From Duganella sp. SG902 (GTDB taxonomy: Bacteria > Pseudomonadota > Gammaproteobacteria > Burkholderiales > Burkholderiaceae_D), in assembly GCF_013376005.1 (NCBI RefSeq), contig NZ_JABMJK010000022.1, positions 1 through 64,000 on the forward strand: a DNA stretch of 64,000 nt, given 5' to 3'. The translations under genes and the position numbers were made by a program. The notes under the pieces were generated by a model that ran no database searches, was not told the DNA's origin, and saw only the letters and a list, made by a program, of their open reading frames with translations. Below are positions 52,156 to 60,882 of the stretch, piece by piece. Position 1 is the first letter of the stretch. Every line of letters starts with the position of its first letter.

Positions 52156-52868
52156 TCTTCGATCTCCGGTTCATCGCCGCTGTCGGCGATCTGTAGTTGA
52201 TTATCGACCTGTTCCATGACCGCCGCAAGCCGTTGATGGCAGCCGGCATCGACTTCATTATCGCCAGCCTTGATGCGGCATTCCCCCACCTCGAGACGGG
52301 CGTCCGGGATCAGGTTCCAGCGCTTGGAACGTTTCGGGTCGAGCTCGGCGATGCGCTTGAGCTCCTCCGGGTTCAGGTAGACATCGATTTCATCGCGGGT
52401 CGGCGGCATCGAGGCCAGGGTTTCCTCCACCAGGGCCATCAGTTGCACCGGCTGCAAGGCCAGTTCGGCGCGGATCACCTGGCGCGCGACTTTCGCCACC
52501 AGATCCACCACTTCCTTGCGCTGGGCCGCGCGGTAGTCCGAGCGCAGCTTTTTCAGGCTTTTCAGCATGGCGTCCACCGGGCGCGCCATCTGGTCGTAGG
52601 CCACCAGGGTTTCGTGGCGGCCTTCCTCGCGGCCCTGTTCCTGGCCCGCCAGGCGGCCGGCCTCGAAGCCGTCCTCCTGGCCGCGCGCCAGGCCGATCTC
52701 GTAGCCGTCGCGCTGGCCCTGCTCGAAGCCCTCGCTGACCGAGGCGGCCCACTGGGCGCCGCCATCGCCGCCATGGCCGTGGCCATGGCCCTGGGCGGCC
52801 GCCGCGGCCGCGCGCTGGGTGGTGAACTGCGCCAGCGGCGGGAAGCGGTAGGGACGGAATTGCTTCAT
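52152..52868 (-). CDS. fliH: flagellar assembly protein FliH
   Basis: The 238-residue protein tethers FliI to the C-ring and inhibits it. The centre is rich in Gly-x-x-x-Gly-like repeats typical of FliH (GFEQGQRDGYEIGLARGQEDGFEAGRLAGQEQGREEG, about 48-84), and the C-domain (about 100-220) holds VAKVARQVIRAELALQPVQLMALVEE. A His/Gly-rich patch (GHGHGHGGDGG) lies near residue 25. It overlaps fliG and fliI. Confidence 0.94.
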   Translation of the reverse strand: MKQFRPYRFPPLAQFTTQRAAAAAAQGHGHGHGGDGGAQWAASVSEGFEQGQRDGYEIGLARGQEDGFEAGRLAGQEQGREEGRHETLVAYDQMARPVDAMLKSLKKLRSDYRAAQRKEVVDLVAKVARQVIRAELALQPVQLMALVEETLASMPPTRDEIDVYLNPEELKRIAELDPKRSKRWNLIPDARLEVGECRIKAGDNEVDAGCHQRLAAVMEQVDNQLQIADSGDEPEIEE

Positions 52869-53905
52869 TCAACCACCTGCTCGGCGAACAGTTGGATCTC
52901 GACCTCGCCGGCGTCGGCCAGCGCCTTGACGGTGGCCATGATTTCCTGGCGGGTTTGCTCGATGCGCGACATCGGCACCGGGCCGGCGCGCCGCATCATG
53001 TCCTCGAAGGCCTGGGCCTGACGTTTCGGCATCGTTTTCAGGACGGCGTCGCGGACTGCCACGTCGGCGCCCTTGAGCGCGATGGCCCACTGCTCCAGCG
53101 GCACGTCCTCGAGGATGCGGGTGATGGCCTGCTCGGTCTGGTTGCCGAGGATGAAGAAGTCGTACATCGACAGCTCGATCTTGGACACCACCTCCGGGTC
53201 GTGCGCGCGCAACAGTTCCACCATCTGCGCGCGGTTGCTCGGCAGGCGGTTCAGGATCTCGGCGGTCTGGCGGATGCCCTCGACGCTGGTGCCCTGCGAG
53301 TCGAACGAGCTCAGGCAGCGATCCACCAGCTCGTCCAGCTCCTTCAGCAGGTCGGCGTCGATCTCCTCCATGCGCGCCAGGTTGAGCAGCACCAGGTCGC
53401 GGCTGTCCTGCGGCAGGGCGTCGATGATCTGGCCGGCCAGCGCGGCCGGCAGGAAGGCCAGGAACACCGCCTGCATCTGCACGTGCTCGTTGGAGATGTA
53501 TTCTGCCAGCCACTTGGGCGAGGCCCACTGCAGGCGCGCCATCTTGGGCCGCAGCTCGTCGCCGTAAATATTGTTGAGCACGGTGTTGGCGAGGTCGCCG
53601 CCGAGCGCCAGGTCGAGCGAGCGCTTCAGGTAGGAGCGCGAGGCGCCATGCACGCCCGATTGCTCGCGGTAATCGTCGAAGAACTTCTGCATCGCGTTCT
53701 TGACCGATTCCACCTTGATGCCGCTCATGCGCGACATCACCTGCGTCACCTCCAGCAATTCCTCGCGCGACAGGCAGCGCAGCACGGCCGCGGCCGGCTC
53801 CTCGCCGATGCTGAGCAGCACGATGGCGGCCTGCTCGACCGGGGTCAGCTTGGTCGGGATGGCGTATTCGCCGCCATCATCATCCATGTTATTGAGTTCG
53901 GCCAT
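52865..53905 (-). CDS. fliG: flagellar motor switch protein FliG
   Basis: The 346-residue protein is the torque-generating C-ring subunit. N-domain (about 18-100) binds FliF; the middle domain (about 115-190) has EHVQM at 140-144 where EHPQR is the usual FliM-contact motif. The C-domain contains IALKGADVAVRDAVLKTM and AFEDMMRRAGPV, keeping the main charged positions of the torque helix in part. It overlaps fliF by 17 nt and fliH by 4 nt. Confidence 0.95.
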   Translation of the reverse strand: MAELNNMDDDGGEYAIPTKLTPVEQAAIVLLSIGEEPAAAVLRCLSREELLEVTQVMSRMSGIKVESVKNAMQKFFDDYREQSGVHGASRSYLKRSLDLALGGDLANTVLNNIYGDELRPKMARLQWASPKWLAEYISNEHVQMQAVFLAFLPAALAGQIIDALPQDSRDLVLLNLARMEEIDADLLKELDELVDRCLSSFDSQGTSVEGIRQTAEILNRLPSNRAQMVELLRAHDPEVVSKIELSMYDFFILGNQTEQAITRILEDVPLEQWAIALKGADVAVRDAVLKTMPKRQAQAFEDMMRRAGPVPMSRIEQTRQEIMATVKALADAGEVEIQLFAEQVVE

Positions 53906-55673
53906 TTTTCTGCATCCATTGTTTGACGACTTCGGCTACGCGTTCCGGTTCCTTCGCGGCCAGCACTTTCAGGTGGTCGACCATGACGTCGACTGCCGAG
54001 CCCGGCGGCGGCAGGTCGTAGTTTTCCAGCAGCGGCACCACCGGCATGCCCGGCTGGGCCGCCATGCCGCCCAGCGCCGGGGCGGCGCCCGGCGCGCCCG
54101 GCGCGGCGGTGCCGGCCAGCGCGGCCTGTTCCTTGGCGGCCGCTTCCTTGGCTTCCTTGGCGGCGGCCACGGCGGCCTGCTCGGCGGCGCGGCGTTCGGC
54201 GGCGATGCGCGCCGCCTCCTTCGGGTCCGGGGTGAAGCGCATGGTGATCAGGCGCATGATCGGGCGCAGCAGCAGCAGGTAGCCGAGCAGGGCGGCCACG
54301 GCGTAGATCGCGTACTTGCTGATGTCGACGATGTTGTCGCGCTCCTCCCACCACTGGACCGGGGCGGCCTTGGCCGGGAAGTTCATGGCCGACACCACCA
54401 GCTGGTCGCCGCGCTCGGCGTTGATGCCCAGGCCGTTGCGCAGGATTTTGTCGATGTTGGCGATCTCGGCCGCGCTCCAGCCGGTCTTGGGCGTGGGCGA
54501 GGCGGCCTGCGCCAGCACCACCGCCACGCTGAGTTTTTCCAGGCGGCCGCGGCTGCGCTTGGTCTGGGTGATGCTGCGGTCGTACGCGTACTGGCGGGTG
54601 GTGGCGTTCTTGCGCGCGGTGCCATCGGCCGGCGCGGTGTTCGGATCGTTGGCGCCCCCGGCGGTCTGCTGGTTGGCGGCGGCCGGGTTGGCGGCGGCCG
54701 GCGGCGGACGGTTGGACAGGGTGCCGGGCACGCCCATCACCATGCGGTTGCGGTCCTGCTCCTCGCGCATGGCCTCGCTGGTGACCTTGGGGTCGGCGCC
54801 GTATTTTTCCACGGTTTCCTCGACGCGGTCGTTGTCCACCGCGGCCGCCACCGACATGCGGTAGTTGTCGTCGCCGATGACCGGGCCCAGCAGGCCCTTG
54901 ATGTTGGCTTTCACCTCGTCGGCGTAGCGCTTGCTGGCGTCGTTGCCGCTGGTGCCGGCGTCGAAGCCGTCGGCCAGGTCGATGTGGGCCGACAGCAGGT
55001 TGCCGGCCTGGTCCACCAGGCTGACGCGCGCCGGCGCCAGGCTGGCCACGCTGCCGGCCACCATGTTGACCACGGCGGCGATCGCCTCCGGCGCCAGCGT
55101 GCGGCCCGGCTTGAGCTGCACCACCACCGAGGCCGAGGATTTCTCGCCGTCCGAGGACACGAACGAGGTCGACTTGGCGATCGACAGGTGCACGCGCGCG
55201 TGCGAGATGGCGTCCAGCGTCATGATCGACTGCGCCAGCTCGCCCTCGAGGCCGCGGCGGAAGCGCACGTCCTGCACGAACTGCGACACGCCCAGCGGGT
55301 CGTTCTTGTCCATCAGCTCGAGGCCGGCCGGCAGCTGCGCGGTCACGCCCTTGGCGGCCAGCAGCATGCGCACCTTGCCCAGCATCGAGTCGGGCACCAG
55401 CACCTGGCCGCTCTCCGGGTGGATGCGGTAGGGGATGTGCTCGGTGTCCAGCACGTTCATCATGTCCGGCGCCGCCACCTTCTCGCGCGCGCCAAACACC
55501 GGCTTGTAGCTGGCCTGGTTGCTCCACATGTACATCAGCACCAGCGCGGTCAGGCCGATGGCCAGCAGCAGCAGCGGGTACAGGGTTTTCAGCAGGTTGG
55601 GCGACAGCGCCGACGCCGCCGCGGACGGATTGGCGCGCCAGCGCTCGAAGGCGGACTTGATGGTGTTGATCAC
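53889..55673 (-). CDS. fliF: flagellar MS-ring protein FliF
   Basis: This 594-residue membrane protein forms the MS ring around the export gate. Transmembrane helices lie at about 29-49 and 453-473. The periplasmic part has YKPVFGAREKVAAPDMMNVLDTEHIPYRI, PDSMLGKVRMLLAAKGV and the YscJ-like RGLEGELAQSIMTLDAISHARVHLSIA. The C-terminus (LLENYDLPPPGSAVDVMVDHLKVLAAKEPERVAEVVKQWM) binds FliG. A Pro/Ala/Asn-rich insert lies at about 300-345. Confidence 0.96.
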   Translation of the reverse strand: MINTIKSAFERWRANPSAAASALSPNLLKTLYPLLLLAIGLTALVLMYMWSNQASYKPVFGAREKVAAPDMMNVLDTEHIPYRIHPESGQVLVPDSMLGKVRMLLAAKGVTAQLPAGLELMDKNDPLGVSQFVQDVRFRRGLEGELAQSIMTLDAISHARVHLSIAKSTSFVSSDGEKSSASVVVQLKPGRTLAPEAIAAVVNMVAGSVASLAPARVSLVDQAGNLLSAHIDLADGFDAGTSGNDASKRYADEVKANIKGLLGPVIGDDNYRMSVAAAVDNDRVEETVEKYGADPKVTSEAMREEQDRNRMVMGVPGTLSNRPPPAAANPAAANQQTAGGANDPNTAPADGTARKNATTRQYAYDRSITQTKRSRGRLEKLSVAVVLAQAASPTPKTGWSAAEIANIDKILRNGLGINAERGDQLVVSAMNFPAKAAPVQWWEERDNIVDISKYAIYAVAALLGYLLLLRPIMRLITMRFTPDPKEAARIAAERRAAEQAAVAAAKEAKEAAAKEQAALAGTAAPGAPGAAPALGGMAAQPGMPVVPLLENYDLPPPGSAVDVMVDHLKVLAAKEPERVAEVVKQWMQKNGRTQ

Positions 55674-55694
55674 GTTGTGGGCTTTCGCTTGGGC

Positions 55695-56048
55695 TTACAG
55701 CGGTAATTTGATGAGTTCGTCGAGGCCGCCCATCACCTTGTTGCGCACCTGCATCAACATCGAGAAGGACAGGCTGGCTTCCTGGCTGGACAGCATGGCG
55801 CCGACCAGGTCGTCGCTCTTGCCGGAATCCACGTCCGCCATCTTCTGGCCGGCCTCGACGTCCTGGCCGTTGACCTTGTCGATGGCGCTCTGCATGGACT
55901 GGGCGAAGGAGAAGGCGCCCTGGGGCTCGTGCGCGCCGTACTGGTTGGCGGCGGCGATGGTTTGCTGGCCGCTGTTGGCCATGTTTTGCGCCGCGCTGGT
56001 CAGCGAGGCGAGGTCAGCCTGTATCAGGCTGGAGAATCCGTTACTCAT
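55695..56048 (-). CDS. fliE: flagellar hook-basal body protein FliE
   Basis: This 117-residue protein connects the MS ring to the rod. The C-terminal block SFSMLMQVRNKVMGGLDELIKLPL and AMQSAIDKVNGQDVEAGQKMADVDSGKSDDLVGAMLSSQEASLSF are characteristic. It is the first gene of the leftward fliE-J, fliD-flgN gene series. Confidence 0.95.
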   Translation of the reverse strand: MSNGFSSLIQADLASLTSAAQNMANSGQQTIAAANQYGAHEPQGAFSFAQSMQSAIDKVNGQDVEAGQKMADVDSGKSDDLVGAMLSSQEASLSFSMLMQVRNKVMGGLDELIKLPL

Positions 56049-56588
56049 GGTGCTACCCCCGTGTTTGCCGCGTTTTTTTACCGCGTTGAATCCAGATGAC
56101 TACCTTAGCGAGATTGCCGAAAAGCAGCAAGCCCATGTGGCAGATTTGTGGTGCGCTATACCAAACGTGCTACACATCCGTTGCGCCATGTCACAGTCTT
56201 GCAATAAAGATAGTGTAGGGCGGTGCCATGGCGGCGGATGCGGAGGGTTGGAACGGCGCGTAACCTTAACCCGGGGAAATCATTGCGCCGCGCGCCGTGG
56301 CGCTGGCCGAAACAATTTTATCCAGGCAAATGTCGTTATAAATCATTCACTAAGCGCCGTTTGTTGAAGTAATCAAAGCTGCGGATCAAGTAGTTGAAGC
56401 TTACCGGCTAGCAACATTCTTGTAAAGCGCTATTTATCCCTGCGGAAATTAACGCGCCAAATATTGTAAATTAGCAATAATGTGAATTTTGATGTATGCT
56501 GCTACCGAGATCGTCCTACTTTACGTTACGATTGAGCACCAAACCAAATTTTGCGCTGGAAACAACCAGTTTTTAGCTGGATAGTGCG
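56049..56588. other. 540-bp divergent gap between fliE and the fliM-like gene
   Basis: This AT-rich gap must hold the promoters of both flagellar operons. I see no gene in it. In lateral flagellar loci the sigma-54 regulator gene lafK occupies this position; nothing of that size fits here. A poor sigma-28-like pair (TAAA at 56423-56426, GCGGAAAT at 56442-56449, 15 bp apart) points to the rightward operon, and TTAGCA with TATGCT (56471-56476 and 56495-56500) is a weak sigma-70 alternative. No clear GG-N10-GC sigma-54 element was found on either strand. Confidence 0.6.
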
Positions 56589-57527
56589 ATGATGGAGGAG
56601 TGGGAAAGAATTAACCGCCATGGCCAACACATGACAACGACAAAACAGACGCAACATCAAGTGCTGGACCCCAGCCTGCTGGGCCGTCCGGTACACCTGC
56701 TGCCGATCTTTGCGGCCCAGTTGCGCGACGATCTGGCGCAGTCCATGCGCCTGAACATGAACCGCCGTTACTGGGGCGGTTTCACGGTGCAGGACGTGGC
56801 GTTCAGCCGCCTGGAGGGCAACGAGATCCGCAGCCGCTGGCTCAGTTTTGCCGCGCCGGCCGGCCAGATCGCCTTCTCGCTCGAGCGCAAGGTGCTGCTC
56901 AGCGTGCTCAATTACCGTTACGGCAGCGGCACCAAGGCCGAGGCCAAGCCCGACAGCGCGGCCGCGGTGGACGAGGCCGCGGTGCGCGTGACCGCCACCG
57001 AGGAGCGTCTGGCTGTGGTGCTGGGGCAACAGTTGGCCGGCACCCTGGCCGGCCGCATCGAACTCAACCTGCCCGCCATCGACAAGCCGGCCCCGGCCGA
57101 GGGGGAGGCCGGCGAGGGCGCCGAGACCGAATTCAAGCCGGCGCCGGGCTCGCACCCGCCCAAGGGCACCTGGGTGATCACCGTCACCGTGGCCGAGAGC
57201 GCCGGCGGCATGAGCGGCCAGTTCTGGTTCGCGCTCGATAAAAATCTGATGGCCAGCGTGCTGCGCGGCCTGCTGCGCGACCGCGACGGCGGCAAGAAGC
57301 CCAAGGCGGCGGCGCCGCTGGCCCAGCGCCTGCAGGTCGGCCTGGTGGGCCGCCTGGCCAGCAAGGAGGTCACGCTGGGCGCCCTGTACGATTTGCAGGT
57401 CGGCGATGTGATCCCGATCAGCCTGTCCAGAGCAGACGTCCTGCTCGAAGATTCCCGCCTGTTTACGGCCGCGGTCACCGAGCACAAAGGCAAACTCTGT
57501 TTAACCTCTTTTGAAGACGCAGAATAA
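56589..57527 (+). CDS. FliM-like motor switch protein without the N-terminal CheY-binding motif
   Basis: The 312-residue protein ends in a SpoA (FliM/FliN) domain (about 238-310, VGLVGRLASKEVTLGALYDLQVGDVIPI to HKGKLCLTSF). The middle part (about 30-225) occupies the place of the FliM core but is diverged, with an acidic insert near 170-185. The usual N-terminal LSQxEIDaLL motif, which binds phospho-CheY, is absent; the N-terminus is MMEEWERINRHGQHMTTTKQ. It is followed by fliN with the two genes touching, so it fills the FliM place. The start may be at 56589, 56592 or 56631; none has a strong ribosome site. Confidence 0.82.
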   Translation: MMEEWERINRHGQHMTTTKQTQHQVLDPSLLGRPVHLLPIFAAQLRDDLAQSMRLNMNRRYWGGFTVQDVAFSRLEGNEIRSRWLSFAAPAGQIAFSLERKVLLSVLNYRYGSGTKAEAKPDSAAAVDEAAVRVTATEERLAVVLGQQLAGTLAGRIELNLPAIDKPAPAEGEAGEGAETEFKPAPGSHPPKGTWVITVTVAESAGGMSGQFWFALDKNLMASVLRGLLRDRDGGKKPKAAAPLAQRLQVGLVGRLASKEVTLGALYDLQVGDVIPISLSRADVLLEDSRLFTAAVTEHKGKLCLTSFEDAE

Positions 57528-57901
57528 TGATGAACATGAACGTAGCCAACCCTAGCGACGCCCTGCTGGAAGACCTGTCCGAAGAGATGATCATCGACCA
57601 GCCCGGCAACGAGCTGACCGACCTCCCGGCCAGCACGCCGCGCCGCGACCTGCCAGCCATGATGCGCAAGATCCCGGTGACCTTGACGCTGGAAGTGGGG
57701 TCGGCCCGCATCTCGCTGCAGGACCTGATGAACATCGGTCCCGACAGCGTGGTGGAACTGGACGTGCTGGCCGGCGAGCCGCTGGTGATCAAGGTCAACG
57801 GCACCGCCATCGGCCGCGCCGAGGTGGTGGTGGCGGGCGAGAACTACGGCCTCAAAGTGATCGACCTCGACGGTCTGAATCTGGACATGATGACTCCATG
57901 A
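57527..57901 (+). CDS. fliN: flagellar motor switch protein FliN
   Basis: This 124-residue protein is the small C-ring subunit. The SpoA domain (about 42-118) has KIPVTLTLEVGSARISLQDLMNIGPDSVVELD and GEPLVIKVNGTAIGRAEVVVAGENYGLKV, as in FliN. The gene shares its first base with the fliM-like stop and overlaps fliP by 4 nt (ATGA). No fliO gene lies between fliN and fliP. Confidence 0.95.
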   Translation: MMNMNVANPSDALLEDLSEEMIIDQPGNELTDLPASTPRRDLPAMMRKIPVTLTLEVGSARISLQDLMNIGPDSVVELDVLAGEPLVIKVNGTAIGRAEVVVAGENYGLKVIDLDGLNLDMMTP

Positions 57902-58662
57902 TCCGGTGTCTGAATGCGCGTCGCCTGCGGGCGATGGCGCCGGTCGCCGCCTTGCTGGGCCTGGCCTTGTGCGCCATGCCGGCCCAGGCGGTCGACCTGC
58001 TGGCCAATGTGGTGCCGGGAGCCAAGACCGAGCTGACGGTCAAGATGCAGATCCTGATCATCATGACCTTGCTGGGCTTGCTCCCGGTGATGGTCATGAT
58101 GATGACCAGCTTCACCCGCTTCGTGATCGTGCTGTCGCTGCTGCGCCAGGCCCTGGGCCTGCAGCAGGGCCTGCCCAACCGGGTGATCACCGGGGTGGCG
58201 CTGATCCTGACCCTGCTGGTGATGCGGCCGATCGGCAACGAGATCTGGCGCGACGCCTTCGTGCCCTACGACCAGGACAAGATCGGCCTGGAGACCGCGC
58301 TGCAGATCGCCGAAAAGCCGGTGTCGCGCTTCATGCTGGCGCAAACCAGCAAGGCGGCGCTGCAGCAGATCGCCCACCTGGCCGGCGAGGACAAGATCAC
58401 CGAGCCGGCGCAGCACGCGTTCACCGTCAAGCTGGCGGCGTTCGTGCTGTCCGAGCTGAAGACCGCGTTCCAGATCGGCTGCATGCTGTTCATCCCCTTC
58501 CTGGTGATCGACCTGGTGGTGTCGTCGGTGCTGATGGCGATGGGCATGATGATGCTGTCGCCGCTGGTGATCTCGCTGCCGTTCAAGCTGCTGCTGTTCG
58601 TGCTGGTGGATGGCTGGACCCTGACCGTCAATACGCTGGTGACCAGCGTGCAGGCCTACTGA
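57898..58662 (+). CDS. fliP: flagellar export gate protein FliP
   Basis: The 254-residue protein has a signal sequence (about 1-31), then four helices. TSFTRFVIVLSLLRQALGLQQ, FMLAQTSKAAL, FVLSELKTAFQIGCMLFIPFLVIDLVVSSVLMAMGMMMLSP and KLLLFVLVDGW are diagnostic of FliP. It forms the export channel core with FliQ and FliR. Overlap with fliN suggests coupled translation. Confidence 0.97.
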   Translation: MIRCLNARRLRAMAPVAALLGLALCAMPAQAVDLLANVVPGAKTELTVKMQILIIMTLLGLLPVMVMMMTSFTRFVIVLSLLRQALGLQQGLPNRVITGVALILTLLVMRPIGNEIWRDAFVPYDQDKIGLETALQIAEKPVSRFMLAQTSKAALQQIAHLAGEDKITEPAQHAFTVKLAAFVLSELKTAFQIGCMLFIPFLVIDLVVSSVLMAMGMMMLSPLVISLPFKLLLFVLVDGWTLTVNTLVTSVQAY

Positions 58663-58675
58663 AAAGGCGCGCCTT

Positions 58676-58948
58676 ATGCTGACTCCCGAAATTGCCGTCG
58701 ACCTGGTGGTTGAGTCGCTGCACATCGTCATGCTGCTGGTGGTGATCCTGGTCGTGCCCGGCCTGATCACCGGCCTGCTGGTGGCGCTGTTCCAGGCCGC
58801 CACCCAGATCAATGAACAAACGCTGAGTTTCCTGCCGAGGTTGCTCATCACGCTGCTGGCCATCATCCTGGCCGGGCGCTGGATGTCGACCCTGCTGATG
58901 GACTTCTGCGTGTCCATCTTTACCCGCGCCGCCACCCTGGTCGGCTAG
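58676..58948 (+). CDS. fliQ: flagellar export gate protein FliQ
   Basis: The 90-residue protein has two membrane helices (about 15-40 and 55-80) and the FliQ pattern VVESLHIVMLLVVILVVPGLITGLLVALFQAATQINEQTLSFLPRL. AAAAGG precedes the ATG. It lies between fliP and fliR. Confidence 0.96.
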   Translation: MLTPEIAVDLVVESLHIVMLLVVILVVPGLITGLLVALFQAATQINEQTLSFLPRLLITLLAIILAGRWMSTLLMDFCVSIFTRAATLVG

Positions 58949-58958
58949 GCTTGCCGCC

Positions 58959-59753
58959 ATGGAACCCGTCCTCGCCCAGTTGCTGCCGCTGCTGACCGCC
59001 GTCTGGTGGCCGTTCTGCCGCATCCTGGCGATGTTCATCGGCGCGCCGGTGCTGGGCGAGGCGGTGACGCCGACCACGGTGCGCATCCTGATCGCGCTGG
59101 TGCTGTCCATCCTGATGCTGCCGCTGACCTCGGGCGTGGACTGGGGCCCGGCCGCGATCAACCCGTTCTCGCTGCACGGCGTGGTGGCCACCATCGAGCA
59201 GGCCCTGATCGGCTTCGTGCTCGGGCTGGCGTTCCACTTCGCGATGTCGGTCATCGGCGTGCTGGGCTTCATGGTGTCCTCGCAGATGGGCCTGTCGATG
59301 GCGGTGATGAACGACCCGCTCAACGGCCAGTCGTCGGACGTCACCTCGGCGCTGCTGTCGACCCTGGCCATCATCGTGTTCTTCGCCATCGACGGCCACC
59401 TGGTGATCGCCAATGTGATCGGCCAGAGCTTCAAGGCTTGGCCGCTCGGCCACGGCATCGGCAACCCGCTGCTGGAGGCGGTGGCCTACAACGTCGCATG
59501 GATCTTCTCGGCGGCCATGCTGCTGGCCATCCCGGTGGTGTTTTCCACCCTGGTGGTGCAGCTGGGCTTTGGCTTCCTCAACCGGGTGGCGCCCAGCCTC
59601 AACCTGTTCGCGCTGGGCTTTTCCGTGATCACCATCTTCGGCCTGCTGATGCTGGCGCAGGTGGTGCGTTTCATCCCCGAGCACTACGTGCGCATGACCA
59701 ACATGGTGCTGGAGCTGATCCGCCAGCAGATGCAGGTGGCGGTCCATGGCTGA
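58959..59753 (+). CDS. fliR: flagellar export gate protein FliR
   Basis: This 264-residue membrane protein is the third part of the FliPQR channel, with six or more helices. LGLAFHFAMSVIGVLGFMVSSQMGLSMAVMNDP and GFLNRVAPSLNLFALGFSVITIFGLLML are typical. It starts with ATG at 58959, 10 bp after fliQ, and overlaps the flhB start by 8 nt. Confidence 0.95.
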   Translation: MEPVLAQLLPLLTAVWWPFCRILAMFIGAPVLGEAVTPTTVRILIALVLSILMLPLTSGVDWGPAAINPFSLHGVVATIEQALIGFVLGLAFHFAMSVIGVLGFMVSSQMGLSMAVMNDPLNGQSSDVTSALLSTLAIIVFFAIDGHLVIANVIGQSFKAWPLGHGIGNPLLEAVAYNVAWIFSAAMLLAIPVVFSTLVVQLGFGFLNRVAPSLNLFALGFSVITIFGLLMLAQVVRFIPEHYVRMTNMVLELIRQQMQVAVHG

Positions 59754-60882
59754 CGAGAGCACAGGCGACAAAACAGAAAAGGCTTCACAGCAGAAGCTGA
59801 AGAAATCCCGCCAGGAAGGGCAGGTGGTGCGCTCGCGCGACCTGTCCACCGCGATCGGCATCCTGGTCAGCCTGAAATTGTTCGTCTACCTGCTGCCCGG
59901 CTACCTGATGGAGTTCAACGAACTGTTCCACCAGAGCTTCGCGCCGCTGGACGGCGACGGCGCCATCGACAACGCCATGTCCACCGTGTTCGGCAGCTCG
60001 ATGGTGTTGCTGATCAAGATGGTGCTGCCGCTGTTCGTGGTGCCGCTGTTCATCATGCTGGGCGCCATGGTGCCGGGCGGCTGGGTGGTCTCGACCAAGC
60101 ACTGGGAACCCAAGCTGTCGCGCATGAGTCCGATGTCGAATATCGGCCGCCTGTTCAGCGGCAAGCACGCGTTCGAGCTGGCCATCTCGATCGGCAAGGC
60201 CGGTGTGCTGATCGCCGTGCTGATCCACGTGGCCCGCTCCAGCGTGGCCGACTACACCCAGCTTCAGCTGATGCCGATCGGCCAGGCCATGCTGCACGGC
60301 TCCGGCCTGATGCTGGATGGCCTGATGGCCATGGTGGCGGTGTTCGTGATCTTCGCCCTGATCGACGTGCCGGCCCAGGCCTGGTTCTTCGCCAAGAACC
60401 AGCGCATGTCCAAGCAGGACCTGAAGGAAGAACACAAGTCGACCGAGGGCCGCCCCGAGGTCAAGAGCCGCATCCGCCAGCTGCAGCGGGCGCTGGCGCG
60501 GCGCAGCGCGCGCAAGAGCGTGCCCAGCGCCGACGTCGTGATCGTCAACCCGGAGCACTACGCGGTCGCGCTCAAGTACGACCTCAGCAAGGCCGAGGCG
60601 CCGTACGTGGTGGCCAAGGGCGTGGACGAGATGGCGCTCTACATCCGCCAGCTGGCGGTGGAATTCAAGATCGAAGTGATGGAGCTGCCGCCGCTGGCGC
60701 GCGCCATCTACAACACCAGCCAGGTCAACCAGCAGATCCCGGTGCAGCTGTACCAGGCGGTCTCGCAGGTGCTGAACTATGTGCTGCAGTTGCAGGCATT
60801 CCGTACCGGACGGCGCGCGGCCGAGCCGGAACGTCCAAAAGAAGTTGTTGTGCCCACATCCATGAGCGAGGTTAAGCAGTGA
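59746..60882 (+). CDS. flhB: flagellar export switch protein FlhB, NPEH variant
   Basis: The 378-residue protein has a charged N-terminus (GDKTEKASQQKLKKSRQEGQVVRSRDL), four transmembrane helices (about 30-215) and a cytoplasmic switch domain. The autocleavage motif, normally NPTH, is N268-P-E-H here (DVVIVNPEHYAVALKY). The catalytic Asn-Pro pair remains, so cleavage may still occur, but the Thr is Glu. KGVDEMALYIRQLAVEFKIEVMELPPLARAIY is intact. It shares a GTGA overlap with flhA. Confidence 0.95.
   Translation: MADESTGDKTEKASQQKLKKSRQEGQVVRSRDLSTAIGILVSLKLFVYLLPGYLMEFNELFHQSFAPLDGDGAIDNAMSTVFGSSMVLLIKMVLPLFVVPLFIMLGAMVPGGWVVSTKHWEPKLSRMSPMSNIGRLFSGKHAFELAISIGKAGVLIAVLIHVARSSVADYTQLQLMPIGQAMLHGSGLMLDGLMAMVAVFVIFALIDVPAQAWFFAKNQRMSKQDLKEEHKSTEGRPEVKSRIRQLQRALARRSARKSVPSADVVIVNPEHYAVALKYDLSKAEAPYVVAKGVDEMALYIRQLAVEFKIEVMELPPLARAIYNTSQVNQQIPVQLYQAVSQVLNYVLQLQAFRTGRRAAEPERPKEVVVPTSMSEVKQ

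Noticed and set aside
56423..56449. Sigma-28 promoter for the fliM-like operon
   Set aside because: Only the spacing and 5 of 8 positions of the -10 fit, and early operons are not usually FliA-dependent; kept only as a remark in the gap entry.
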